A stretch of 64,000 bases of DNA from NCBI GenBank assembly GCA_035545735.1, contig DASZXS010000016.1, positions 1 to 64,000 of the forward strand. The letters run 5' to 3'. The stretch is from JAJYKC01 sp035545735. Its GTDB lineage: Bacteria; Acidobacteriota; Terriglobia; Bryobacterales; Bryobacteraceae. The notes under the pieces are model-generated. The model was not told where the DNA came from and made no database searches. It saw nothing but the letters and a program-made list of their open reading frames with translations. This document shows, piece by piece, positions 15,434-24,081 of the stretch. Both the position numbers and the translations under genes were made by a program. Position 1 is the first letter of the stretch. Each line of letters starts with the position of its first letter.

Positions 15434-16819
15434 TCAAATCGCGGCCGGGAGTAGCACGCGGAACGCCGCGCCGCCGAGTTCTCCCGGAACGAGCAGGATG
15501 TCGCCGCCCAGCAGCAGCGCACTCTTGCGCGCGATGGAAAGCCCCAGGCCCATTCCGCCGCTCTTAAAAGAAATGGATGGTTCAAATAGCGATCGCCGGG
15601 CGCTGGCGCTCAAGCCCGGCCCGGAGTCGTGAACTTCGATTCCCACTCTGTCCCCCGCCGCCGCCGTAATTCCCAGGATCACTCCGCCAGGCGAGACCGC
15701 CTCGGCCGCGTTTTGCAGCAGGTTTGTCAGAACGCCTTTGATCAGATCCTCGTCGGCGAAAGCGGGCGGGCAGTCGCCGGCAAGGCGGACGTTGTAGATC
15801 ACTTCCGGATGAGCCACCTTCAACAACGCGATCCGCTCCTCAAGCAGAGCATTGACGTTGAGCGCTCGCGGGCATACGGGAGGTTCGCTTCCCAGTTCGG
15901 AGAACGCGCGCACGCGCCGCTCCAGGCTGGTTACTTCATCCACGACGATCTGCGCCGCCTGCTGCAGAAAATCGCTGTCGTGCTCGTGGCTGCGCACCGC
16001 CACCTCTTCCATCGTCAGACGGATCGGCGTCAGAGAGTTTTTCACTTCGTGCGCCGTTTTCCGGGCCAGCGCCTGCCAGCTTTCGAGACGCGTCACCGAG
16101 ATGAGGCGCTCGCGGGATTGCTCCACCTGCAACGCCATGTGATTGAACGCACGAATCGCCGCGCCCACTTCATCGTCCCCGCGAGGTTGGACGCGGTGCG
16201 TCAGATCGCCGTTTGCCACCGCCGCCAGTCCGGCCGTCAGGTCGCGAATCGGGCGGCTGATCCGGTGCGCCCAGTAGATGAGAAAAACGAAAGATAGAAA
16301 CCAGATGGATGCGGCGAGGGAGAGCAGCGTATAAGAAAATCCTCGGCGCAGATTTCTTCGCTCGCCGGAATTGAGAATGGCCCGCGCACGCGCGTAGAGG
16401 CCGGATAATGCGCCCAGCTTTACGCTATCGAGCGAAGTGGAATAGACCCAGGCTTCCTGTTCATGGCGAACCAGGTAGTCGATCTTTCCGCCTGCCGCGT
16501 CCGCCAGCACGAAGCGGTTGGCATCGCCGCTTTCCCAAAATTCCCGCCAGGCTTGCGGCCACGCTGGGGCTCCTTCCGCGGGATAGCGCGCCGCGACGGC
16601 ACGCCCGGTTTCCACGTCCCGGCGCAGCGAATCGCAGGCCCGCCGGTAGAGTTCCCGCCCCGTTGCTTTCAAAGCCTTTGAGGTCTCATCCAGCTCCCTG
16701 TTTGGAGATAGGGACAGGCTGCGGTCCAGAAGCTGGACCGAAATCCACAGCGTAATCAGCAGCGGCGCCACCGTGGCCGCGATAAACATCAGAATCAGCT
16801 TGTTCTCAAGCCGGTTCAT
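15434..16819 (-). CDS. Membrane sensor histidine kinase, NtrY-like
   Basis: A 461-aa kinase. Transmembrane helices at about 8-30 and 162-184 flank a periplasmic sensor region of some 130 residues; a HAMP linker follows (RISRPIRDLTAGLAAV, 186-237). The phospho-acceptor is His257 in KTAHEVKNSLTPIR, a motif typical of NtrB/NtrY kinases. The ATPase domain carries LLQNAAEAV (N box), DSGPGLS (G1) and GGMGLGLSIARK (G2). No PAS domain is apparent, unlike classical NtrY. Its ATG overlaps the DUF4390 stop (ATGA) and the regulator follows at once, so this is a coupled two-component pair. Confidence 0.94.
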   Translation of the reverse strand: MNRLENKLILMFIAATVAPLLITLWISVQLLDRSLSLSPNRELDETSKALKATGRELYRRACDSLRRDVETGRAVAARYPAEGAPAWPQAWREFWESGDANRFVLADAAGGKIDYLVRHEQEAWVYSTSLDSVKLGALSGLYARARAILNSGERRNLRRGFSYTLLSLAASIWFLSFVFLIYWAHRISRPIRDLTAGLAAVANGDLTHRVQPRGDDEVGAAIRAFNHMALQVEQSRERLISVTRLESWQALARKTAHEVKNSLTPIRLTMEEVAVRSHEHDSDFLQQAAQIVVDEVTSLERRVRAFSELGSEPPVCPRALNVNALLEERIALLKVAHPEVIYNVRLAGDCPPAFADEDLIKGVLTNLLQNAAEAVSPGGVILGITAAAGDRVGIEVHDSGPGLSASARRSLFEPSISFKSGGMGLGLSIARKSALLLGGDILLVPGELGGAAFRVLLPAAI

Positions 16820-17487
16820 GACTTCTTAAGATCCAGCAGCCGGAAGGGCGCGCTCTCAATCATCCATTTCTGCTGCTGGCTGCGCGGCGGGCGGCTGAAG
16901 ACCTCGATGAGGCCGGTAAGACTGATGCCGGCATCGGCGAGCAGGGGATTCGCTTCCTTGGTCTCGGCGCTCCGTAATTCCAGCCGCAACCGCAAGTCGC
17001 CCGCGGAATTTACACCCGCGAGGGGCAGCCGGAGGTTTTCCAGGCACCACGCCTCCGCCGCCGCCGCCGTCAGATGGGACGCGGACGTGCGTGGCTCCCG
17101 AAGACTGGTGACAGAGAATTTTTCTTCCCAAAGATCGTAGCTGACGACGAACCTGTCGAAGGCCCGCTGCAAGGCCGACGTTTGCGGCGCGCTTTTCATC
17201 AGCGCCGGCACCAGCGAGAGTTGTGCATCAAAGGGCACGGAGAGGCCGTCATGCAGACGGTCCAGAGCTTTTCCGGTCAAAAAATGGAAATTTGGCGCCG
17301 ATACTGTCAATTCGTTCGCGCTACCGTGCACCGAAAGCTGAACCGGCGCGACGGTAATGGAAAACAGGGGACAGACGAACAGTGCCGCGAGTGACGCCGT
17401 GCGCACGCGCAAGGACCACCCGCGCTTGCCATCCCGGCGGCTTGCGCCGCCGGAGTGCCGTGAAATCCTTGTGCGAGAGACCTTCAA
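16816..17487 (-). CDS. DUF4390-like secreted or anchored protein
   Basis: A 223-aa protein. An N-terminal arginine-rich segment and a hydrophobic run (TASLAALFVCPLFSITVA) make a signal or anchor, and the rest is a beta-rich domain ending LLADAGISLTGLIEVFSR, which matches DUF4390 proteins encoded beside NtrY/NtrX genes in proteobacteria. The function is unknown; location suggests a periplasmic partner of the kinase. The start is a TTG overlapping the preceding stop (TTGA); a start further inside the frame is possible since the first 20 residues are poorly typical. Confidence 0.7.
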   Translation of the reverse strand: MKVSRTRISRHSGGASRRDGKRGWSLRVRTASLAALFVCPLFSITVAPVQLSVHGSANELTVSAPNFHFLTGKALDRLHDGLSVPFDAQLSLVPALMKSAPQTSALQRAFDRFVVSYDLWEEKFSVTSLREPRTSASHLTAAAAEAWCLENLRLPLAGVNSAGDLRLRLELRSAETKEANPLLADAGISLTGLIEVFSRPPRSQQQKWMIESAPFRLLDLKKS

Positions 17488-18743
17488 AAATTCATACCCG
17501 CGATCAAAACAGGATCGATCTTGCCGGTCCGTAAGGGAAAAGCCACGGCCAGCAGAAAACGGCCCTTCGAAAAACCCGCGCCCGCCGATTGCCTGAATTG
17601 GGGAGACTCGCCGGCGGACCAGATCGATCCCGCGTCATAAAACGCACGGAGATAACGATACCCATATGTGACGGAGCCATGCGCAATATGGTTGCCTCCC
17701 AGCGGGTCGATGTCGTACTTGTTCCATCCTCGCAGAGTTGTGGCAGTCCCGAGCACGAACCGGTCGATGACCGGAGCATTTCCGCTGATGGACCCCGCAA
17801 GTACAGTCCCGTCTACGCTGTGCCTTCCACTCCTCCACTGGTACCTCCCGGCAAACTCGTGCCGCATAAAAGCATAGGTCGAGCCGAGCGAACGGGACGC
17901 AAACCGGACCGCATAGCTCAATTCCAGCAGATGCCGGGCGCTATCCGTGGTCCAGGAATGCCGGTACCGCAGATTCCCAATGGCGGCGCTCACCAGTTCA
18001 TTGCCGGATCCGGGCGTCTGCGGCCGCAGGTCCTCCGCGGCGTATCCGACGGTCAGCGTCAGGGGCTCGGACAGCACGAACGTTAACGCCGGCTGAAAAT
18101 CCATGCGTCCGCGGTACAGCGCCGGGCCATCGGTGGCGGCGGCCGCCATGGACCGGGTAGCACCATTGTAATGATGTTGCAGATCATCGAACGTGAAGCC
18201 GAACTGAATCCGGTCCGAGCCCGGGGATCGAAGCTGATAGCGCGCCCGCACCCCTGAAAACCGCTCCACCGAATCGTCGCCGTCGCTCAACACGGCAAGC
18301 GAGAAATTGTGAGGACCGGCGGACATGCGCGCCTCGCCCATCCCGCTCCACCCTTGCCGGGATTGATAGACAAACTTCGGCAAATCCGCATCAAAACGTA
18401 CCCTGGGCTGCTCAACGTCCAAAAGGACTCTTACCTGGTCCGGCTGTGAGCCGCGTGCGAGGCGGAAAGTGACCTGATTGGCATGCACCTCCCCGACAAT
18501 CTGAGCGCATACGCGGTTCAGCGCTTCGAGATTCAGCTTATCTCCCACCAGCCGCTTTAAAGTGCTCAGAATTGAATCGCTGACCCTGGGCGTCTGGCCG
18601 CCCGCGAAGTCAATGCTCTCTACGGTATAGCGGTCATTGACATTAATCAGGGAAGGGTCGGGTTCGATAGCGTCGCGCGCCCGGGCAGGCCCTACCGCCA
18701 GGATTGCCAGCATGATGATCGCGGCCGGTCCAGTGCGCTTCAT
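17484..18743 (-). CDS. Single-POTRA Omp85-family outer-membrane beta-barrel
   Basis: A 419-aa protein with a signal peptide (ending ARA-RD). Residues about 38-115 form one POTRA-like domain (YTVESIDFAGG ... VTFRLARG...VRVLLDVEQP). The rest is a beta-barrel with alternating aromatic strands; near the C-terminus RFVLGTATTLRGWNKYD supplies the LRGW version of the conserved Omp85 lid-loop motif, and the chain ends in Phe. BamA has five POTRAs and TamA three, so this is a short family member, perhaps inserting or exporting a specific client. It is the first gene of the overlapping operon that continues with DUF4390 and the two-component pair. Confidence 0.8.
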   Translation of the reverse strand: MKRTGPAAIIMLAILAVGPARARDAIEPDPSLINVNDRYTVESIDFAGGQTPRVSDSILSTLKRLVGDKLNLEALNRVCAQIVGEVHANQVTFRLARGSQPDQVRVLLDVEQPRVRFDADLPKFVYQSRQGWSGMGEARMSAGPHNFSLAVLSDGDDSVERFSGVRARYQLRSPGSDRIQFGFTFDDLQHHYNGATRSMAAAATDGPALYRGRMDFQPALTFVLSEPLTLTVGYAAEDLRPQTPGSGNELVSAAIGNLRYRHSWTTDSARHLLELSYAVRFASRSLGSTYAFMRHEFAGRYQWRSGRHSVDGTVLAGSISGNAPVIDRFVLGTATTLRGWNKYDIDPLGGNHIAHGSVTYGYRYLRAFYDAGSIWSAGESPQFRQSAGAGFSKGRFLLAVAFPLRTGKIDPVLIAGMNF

Positions 18744-18793
18744 TTTCGAGTCCCCCGGAGCACGTGAATTGCCAACGCGGGATTATTGAAAAT

Positions 18794-18805
18794 AATACCG
18801 GTATT
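18794..18805. promoter_or_regulatory. Candidate operator upstream of the Omp85/NtrYX operon
   Basis: AATACCGGTATT is a perfect 12-bp palindrome, 51 bp upstream of the Omp85 start. It adjoins a second AT-rich inverted repeat, ATTATT-GAA-AATAAT (18782-18796), in an otherwise GC-rich 139-bp gap. The binding protein is unknown. Confidence 0.35.
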
Positions 18806-18882
18806 CCGCTCTCAGTGTGAAGGCCCGGCACTGGTGTGCTTTGTCCTGGCTCGCCGGGCGGCGGGGCGGCGCCCCGAACGCT

Positions 18883-19587
18883 TTACGGGCGTGATCCGGC
18901 TTGCGCGGATGCCGAGAGCGCTTCGGCAGCCTCTTCCGCGGGCGAAGGCTCCAGCGCTTCGAGAGAAGGGATCACCATCAGGCGGCGCCTCAGGTACAGG
19001 ACGCCCTTGCGCGCGAGCATGTTCAACGCCGTGGAGGTGGTTTCGCGCGTCGCGCCGATCAGGCTCGCCAGTTCGCTCTGCGAAAGGGGAATGGAGAAGT
19101 GCGACGATTGACCGTCGTCTTTCAGCCGGCTCGCCAGACTGCGCACGAAGTGCAGAATACGCGTCTCGACATCGGCCGTACACAACAACTGAACCTTTTC
19201 CTCCGCGCTTCGCAGCCGTTCGGCCAGCGAATTGACCACCAGCGGCCAAAATTCAGGACGCTTGGCCGCAAACGCCGAAAGCACGGTGCGGGGTATCGTG
19301 AAAATTACGGCTTCCTGCACCACCTCCGCCGAGGAACCGCGCGTCGCGTTCTCCGTCAAGGCATCCTCGCCGAACCATTCGCCCGGAGCGGCGATCCGGA
19401 GAGTGACTTCCTTGTTGTCGTGTCCCCGGTTGAATAGCTTGACGAGCCCCGCAGAAACGAAAAAAATCGAGTCCGCGGGATCGGATTGACGGAAGATAGC
19501 GGTGAACCGTCGAGAAGGACTGAACCGGCTTACCCCGTCGAACTGAAGCATCTCTCCGCGGAATAAATCGGCCAGAGTGGTTGCCAT
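18883..19587 (-). CDS. Crp/Fnr-family transcription regulator
   Basis: A 234-aa regulator. The N-terminal cyclic-nucleotide-binding-like barrel contains SIFFVSAGLVKLF and GEWFGEDALTE; a long dimer helix follows (about 115-150), then a C-terminal winged helix with the recognition segment SQSELASLIGATRETTSTALNML. No N-terminal Cys cluster as in FNR, so it is not an obvious iron-sulfur oxygen sensor; the ligand is unknown. It sits 16 bp after tyrA on the same strand and could be cotranscribed with aroF-tyrA, though a functional link is not evident. Confidence 0.93.
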   Translation of the reverse strand: MATTLADLFRGEMLQFDGVSRFSPSRRFTAIFRQSDPADSIFFVSAGLVKLFNRGHDNKEVTLRIAAPGEWFGEDALTENATRGSSAEVVQEAVIFTIPRTVLSAFAAKRPEFWPLVVNSLAERLRSAEEKVQLLCTADVETRILHFVRSLASRLKDDGQSSHFSIPLSQSELASLIGATRETTSTALNMLARKGVLYLRRRLMVIPSLEALEPSPAEEAAEALSASAQAGSRP

Positions 19588-19603
19588 TAGACTTTTTTGC
19601 CCC

Positions 19604-20524
19604 CTAAAGATCTATAACGCGATCTCGATTCAATTTGGTTACACTCCCCGGTTGCTTTCCTTCAATCTCCGGTTGCCGGAGGAGACGGGAAAATTGAGCG
19701 GCGGCCTCGAACTGCCGTTCCAAATCCGGCTTTCGATTTTCGTCGAGACTTTCCATTACCTCCTGTAATTTAATGATATAACAACGCAAAGCGGCCCGAA
19801 TTTGGGTTCGATTAGTGTCCAAAATATCTCCCCAGACCGAAAATGGACTGAGTCCCAGTCTCGTCGAATCGAGCAGCGCCGGTCCAAAGAGCGGATGCCC
19901 GCCGGCGCTTGCGCTCACCAGTTCCGCCGACAGCGCCGCCGATAGCGCGGTCGACGCCAGTTGGGGCAAATGGGATGTGAACGCCAGAATCCGGTCGTGC
20001 TCTTCGGCCTCCAGAACCGTGGGAAGCGCGCCGATGCTTTCCAGTAGCTGGACAAAATCGCGCACCTGAGGCAGGCCCAGTTCCGCCCGCTCGGCCGGAG
20101 TTATTACCCATGTGCGGCCGGTGAAAAGCCCTGCCTCGGCAGCGTCGACGCCGCGACGCTCTTTCCCGGCGAGTGGATGCCCACCGAGAAAATAGCCGCC
20201 CGGCAATGCCTTCCTGCCGGCTTCGGCGATCTGCGCCTTGGTGCTTCCGGCATCCGTAACCAGCGCTCCCGGGCGGACCCGCCCGGCGAGCGAGGGAATC
20301 GTCTTCAGAATCGCGTGCACCGGTTGCGCCAGCAGGATCAGATCCGCTTCCGCGGCGGCTTCCCCCGCGGGCGCGCCGCGGTCAATCGCGCCTGCCTGCA
20401 GCGCCCGTTCCAGCGTCTTTGGAGAGCTGACTCCTAAAATCGTTCCCCGGAATCCGGCCTTCCGGATCGCCAGCCCGAACGACCCTCCGATTAGGCCTAC
20501 GCCGAATATGGCAACGGTTTTCAC
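19604..20524 (-). CDS. tyrA: Prephenate/arogenate dehydrogenase
   Basis: A 306-aa protein with a GTG start. The N-terminal NAD(P)-binding motif is VAIFGVGLIGGSFGLAIRKAG; GGHPLAGKERRGVDAA is the prephenate-binding His/Pro motif; the helical C-terminal dimer domain carries ILAFTSHLPQLASTAL. It converts prephenate to 4-hydroxyphenylpyruvate (or arogenate to tyrosine) in tyrosine synthesis. It begins 7 bp after the DAHP synthase gene, so the first and a late step of aromatic synthesis are in one operon. Confidence 0.95.
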   Translation of the reverse strand: MKTVAIFGVGLIGGSFGLAIRKAGFRGTILGVSSPKTLERALQAGAIDRGAPAGEAAAEADLILLAQPVHAILKTIPSLAGRVRPGALVTDAGSTKAQIAEAGRKALPGGYFLGGHPLAGKERRGVDAAEAGLFTGRTWVITPAERAELGLPQVRDFVQLLESIGALPTVLEAEEHDRILAFTSHLPQLASTALSAALSAELVSASAGGHPLFGPALLDSTRLGLSPFSVWGDILDTNRTQIRAALRCYIIKLQEVMESLDENRKPDLERQFEAAAQFSRLLRQPEIEGKQPGSVTKLNRDRVIDL

Positions 20525-20531
20525 AGTGCCG

Positions 20532-21545
20532 TCAGACCGTCCGCTCGATGGCAGTTGCGATTGCGCGGACTTGCCTCATGAGTTCGCGGAACTGCCCGGG
20601 TTCAAGCGATTGCGCGCCGTCGCTCAAGGCGTGATCCGGGTCGGGATGAACCTCGATCAGCAAGCCGTCCGCTCCAGCGGCAACCGCCGCGCGAGCCATC
20701 GCAGTCACTTTGTCCCGCCGTCCGGTTCCGTGCGAAGGATCGGCGACTATGGGAAGGTGCGAACGGTCCTTTACCACCGGAATCGCCGAAATATCCATGG
20801 TGTTCCGCGTGTAGGTCTCGAAGGTGCGGATACCCCTTTCGCACAGGATGACGTCGTAATTGCCTCCGGATAGAATATATTCGGCGGAAAGCAATAACTC
20901 CTCGATCGTCGCCGCAATCGCCCGCTTTAGCAGCACCGGAACGCGCTGGGCTCCCAACTCCCGGAGAAGATTGTAATTCTGCATGTTGCGCGCTCCCACT
21001 TGCAGAATGTGGGAATAGGCGCTTACGAGCGGGACCTGGGTGAGATCCATTACTTCGCTCACCACCAGGAGACCATGACGGTCGGCGGCTTCACGAAGCA
21101 GTTTTAAGCCTTCCTCGCCCATGCCCTGGAAGCTGTACGGCGAACTGCGCGGCTTGAAGGCGCCACCCCGGATCACGGATGCCCCGGCCTCCGCCACCAG
21201 ACCGGCACAGCGCTCAATCTGCTCCTTGCTTTCGACGCTGCAGGGGCCCGCCATTACGACGATCCTGGGTCCGCCAATCTCCACATCGCCGATCCGCACC
21301 ACCGTTCCCGAAGGCCGGAACGCCCGGCTGGCTAATTTGTACGGGGACGCGATGCGATGGCATTGCTGCACGCCGGCCATCACCTCAAATTCCGCAGGAT
21401 CCACGCGGTCTGCGGGCCCAACGCATCCCAAAACGGTGTGCGTCACTCCGGTAGACCGGTGAACTGTAAACCCAAGTGTGATGAGGCGATCCAGTACCCG
21501 TTGGATCTCAGATTCGGGAGCGTGCTCCCGCATGACGACGATCAT
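20532..21545 (-). CDS. aroF: 3-deoxy-7-phosphoheptulonate synthase (AroAII/KDO8P-like type)
   Basis: A 337-aa DAHP synthase of the Thermotoga/Bacillus AroG_H type. Residues 1-70 form the regulatory ferredoxin-like domain (MIVVMREHAPESEIQRV); the TIM barrel follows with VVMAGPCSVESKEQ, GGAFKPRSSPYSFQG, LQVGARNMQNYNLL, LPIVADPSHGTGRRD and GLLIEVHPDP. It joins phosphoenolpyruvate and erythrose-4-phosphate, the first step of the shikimate pathway. The usual VLLKRG motif reads VLLKRA here, a conservative change. It is the first gene of the operon with tyrA, and the regulatory domain suggests feedback control by tyrosine or phenylalanine. Confidence 0.95.
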   Translation of the reverse strand: MIVVMREHAPESEIQRVLDRLITLGFTVHRSTGVTHTVLGCVGPADRVDPAEFEVMAGVQQCHRIASPYKLASRAFRPSGTVVRIGDVEIGGPRIVVMAGPCSVESKEQIERCAGLVAEAGASVIRGGAFKPRSSPYSFQGMGEEGLKLLREAADRHGLLVVSEVMDLTQVPLVSAYSHILQVGARNMQNYNLLRELGAQRVPVLLKRAIAATIEELLLSAEYILSGGNYDVILCERGIRTFETYTRNTMDISAIPVVKDRSHLPIVADPSHGTGRRDKVTAMARAAVAAGADGLLIEVHPDPDHALSDGAQSLEPGQFRELMRQVRAIATAIERTV

Positions 21546-21603
21546 TCAGCGAATCCCTGTATGAACCACTATAGCGGGTTGCCCGAAATGAGCCAGGGAA
21601 CGT

Positions 21604-22746
21604 CTACTGTGCGGCCACCGCCGATTCGAGCTGTAATGCCCTTCTTACGATGCGGTCGCCCGCCGAGAGGCCGGAAAGCACTTCTTCGGTGTTATCTCCC
21701 GCGCTTTGTCCAAGTTGAATTTCCTTGCGGCGGAAATGCGTCGCATCGGTTTTCAGGAAGACCCAGTCCCGGTCGTGCAGCCGGATCGCCGCGCTCGAAG
21801 GAATATACACCCGCATGTGCCCTGTCGAGGAATGAAAGGTGACGGTCGCGAACATGCCGACGCGCAGCAATCCACCCGGATTTGCGATTTCCAAACGCAC
21901 TTTGGCCGAATGCAGGTTCGGGTCGAGCACCGCTCCTATGTTGTTCACCCGCCCTTTGAGCACGCGGTCCGGATAAGCGTTCAGGCGTATGTCCGCACTA
22001 TCTCCCAAGTGAACCTGGGCGAGGTTGTTCTCGAAAACATCGCAAATCAGCCAGACGCGGCTTAGATCCGCAATGGTGAAGAGATTAGGCGAATTGTCGG
22101 TGGACTTTACCGCTGTACCGGCGGAGATGTTCTGTTCCACGACGTAACCCGTTATCGGGGATTTCACGTCAATCACCGGCGACGGATGCGCGGGGTCGGC
22201 GCCCAGCAGGCGCAGTTGTTGTTCCGCAGTGGAGGTCGCGATCCTGGCTTTTTCCGCCGCGTCCTGCACCACTTCCAGGTCCTTGGCCGCAATAGCGCCT
22301 TTGTCCAATAATAATTGCGCGCGTTCCAATTGCTTGCGCGCAAGGACTTCGTCGGCGCCCGCCGCCCGGAACGTGGAGATGGCGCTCGAAACATCGGGAC
22401 TGTCTATCCGCAGCAGGACTTGCCCCTTCTCCACGTGATCCCCCAGGCGAGCGCGAATCTCCACTACGCGCCCACCGGCCAGAGAAAGCACGGGCACCGA
22501 AAGACCCACATCCGGCGCAATGGAGCCGTTTACATTGAGCTCATCGATAAATGGACGCTCAGCGGCGGCGACCGTCTCGAACCGTTCCGGGTGGTCCAAC
22601 GAAATGACGTTGGTGTCCGGAACCTCCACTACCTTGGCTTGCGGTGGAAGCGTATGGTCCGGTTTCGCCTGCGGGTCTTGCCCGCATCCGGTCAACAGAT
22701 AACACGCGGCGCATAGACTTGCGCCAGTCAGCAATCGTAGCGTCAC
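21604..22746 (-). CDS. RND efflux periplasmic adaptor lipoprotein (HlyD/CzcB type)
   Basis: A 380-aa membrane-fusion protein. The N-terminus is a lipoprotein signal with lipobox LLTGC. A lipoyl half-motif (GGRVVEIRARLGDHVEKGQVL), a coiled-coil hairpin (about 130-190), the second lipoyl half and a beta-barrel with NIGAVLDPNLHSAKVRLEIANP follow, resembling CzcB/CusB adaptors. It bridges an inner-membrane pump and an outer-membrane channel. Its GTG overlaps the stop of the outer-membrane factor gene (GTGA). No RND pump gene follows; the next gene, 58 bp on, is the DAHP synthase. Confidence 0.88.
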   Translation of the reverse strand: MTLRLLTGASLCAACYLLTGCGQDPQAKPDHTLPPQAKVVEVPDTNVISLDHPERFETVAAAERPFIDELNVNGSIAPDVGLSVPVLSLAGGRVVEIRARLGDHVEKGQVLLRIDSPDVSSAISTFRAAGADEVLARKQLERAQLLLDKGAIAAKDLEVVQDAAEKARIATSTAEQQLRLLGADPAHPSPVIDVKSPITGYVVEQNISAGTAVKSTDNSPNLFTIADLSRVWLICDVFENNLAQVHLGDSADIRLNAYPDRVLKGRVNNIGAVLDPNLHSAKVRLEIANPGGLLRVGMFATVTFHSSTGHMRVYIPSSAAIRLHDRDWVFLKTDATHFRRKEIQLGQSAGDNTEEVLSGLSAGDRIVRRALQLESAVAAQ

Positions 22747-23993
22747 GGAATCACCTCCCGGCCGACCGCCATGTTCAGTTGCGCGGCCGCGGTTAGATAG
22801 CTGCCGATCAAAGTGCGATAGGCAACTTGCGTGTCCCGATACTCTTTTTGCGCCTGGAGAAAATCGAGCAGTGACGCGCCGCCGTGCTGAAATGCGAACG
22901 AGACAGTCTCCCGCACATCCGCGGCCTCTTTCAGATACTTGTCGCGATACGGCAGCAACAGGCTGCGCACGCTCTCCAGGTTGGCGTAGGCCGTATCGAC
23001 GTCGGCGTAAACATTCGCCACCAGGGCGTTTCTCGCTTGCTCCGCGCGATGGATCTCGATCGCGGTGCGCTGCTTTTCTCCCTGGTTGCGGTCAAAGATC
23101 CGTAGCGGAATATCCAGTGTCCACCCGGTTCCGCCGGGAGAGCCGTTCCATGCGCTCGTGACTCCGACAGTCGGGTCTGTTGAGCCGTTCGCCCACGCCA
23201 GGCGGTTGTTCGTCCGAGCCTGCGCGATGGAGCGCACAGCGGCGTCAAGGTCGGGGCGGCTGGCGACTGCCTCGCGCCGCAGTTCGCCGGGAATCAGGAC
23301 GGGTTCACGGTAATCGAAGTCTCCGGTGACATCAAATTCGTCGACCGGTGTGTGGTCGTTCAGTAATTGAATTAGCTGAATCTTCGCCGTGCGAAGGTTT
23401 ACGAGCGCTGTCTGATAGTCGCTTTCAAATTGCACTTTCTGTAACTCCAGCCGCTCGAAATCGATTTTGGCCAGGTCGCCGGCGGCGTAGCGGTCGTGCC
23501 CGATCTGAATTTGGCGGTCATAGTAATTGAGGTTCTCCCTGGCGAGCGCGAGAAGGGATTTGGCCTCTAGTGCGCTCACGAAAGCGCCGCGGAGATGGAA
23601 TAGAAGATTGCGCATGAGGTCCTGGTGTTCCGATTCGGTGATCCCGGTGTTTTCCCTGGCACTTTCCAGGCGCAATTCGCGCTTGTGGCGGCGTTCGATG
23701 AGGTAGGTCAGGCTGAACACTCCCTCGACGCTTTGGAGAGGCCGGTAGGCGGGGCTGAAGTGAAGAAACGTGTATTGGTCGTTCCCGATGCTGAGATCGG
23801 GATTTGGACGTAGGGCGGCGGTGATCTCCGCCGCCCGAGCTTCATCAATACTTAGTAAGTCGGCGGCGACGGCCGGATTATTGACCTTGAACCGCTCCAC
23901 CACCTGGTCGAACGTAAGCGGTTCCGCGCCTTGCGCCGCGCAGCCAAACACGGTGAGAGCGGAGAGAATAACAATAAAACGCCTGGAATACAT
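22743..23993 (-). CDS. TolC/CzcC-family outer-membrane factor
   Basis: About 416 aa from the ATG at 23993, where a signal peptide begins (RRFIVILSALTVFGCAAQGA); an upstream ATG at 24050 would add a Cys/Arg-rich leader and is less likely. The mature protein shows the duplicated outer-membrane efflux protein pattern: PLTFDQVVERFKVNNPAV near the start, long helices, and in each half a beta-strand pair. It resembles CzcC more than TolC. It forms the outer channel for the adaptor encoded directly downstream with overlap. Confidence 0.87.
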   Translation of the reverse strand: MYSRRFIVILSALTVFGCAAQGAEPLTFDQVVERFKVNNPAVAADLLSIDEARAAEITAALRPNPDLSIGNDQYTFLHFSPAYRPLQSVEGVFSLTYLIERRHKRELRLESARENTGITESEHQDLMRNLLFHLRGAFVSALEAKSLLALARENLNYYDRQIQIGHDRYAAGDLAKIDFERLELQKVQFESDYQTALVNLRTAKIQLIQLLNDHTPVDEFDVTGDFDYREPVLIPGELRREAVASRPDLDAAVRSIAQARTNNRLAWANGSTDPTVGVTSAWNGSPGGTGWTLDIPLRIFDRNQGEKQRTAIEIHRAEQARNALVANVYADVDTAYANLESVRSLLLPYRDKYLKEAADVRETVSFAFQHGGASLLDFLQAQKEYRDTQVAYRTLIGSYLTAAAQLNMAVGREVIP

Positions 23994-24081
23994 GCTCGAA
24001 CAGACCTTCCTCCTGCAAACGGCCTCCGGGTACACCGGACGCACCGGCACACTTCGGGCTTAAAAACCAATCAACGGATTC

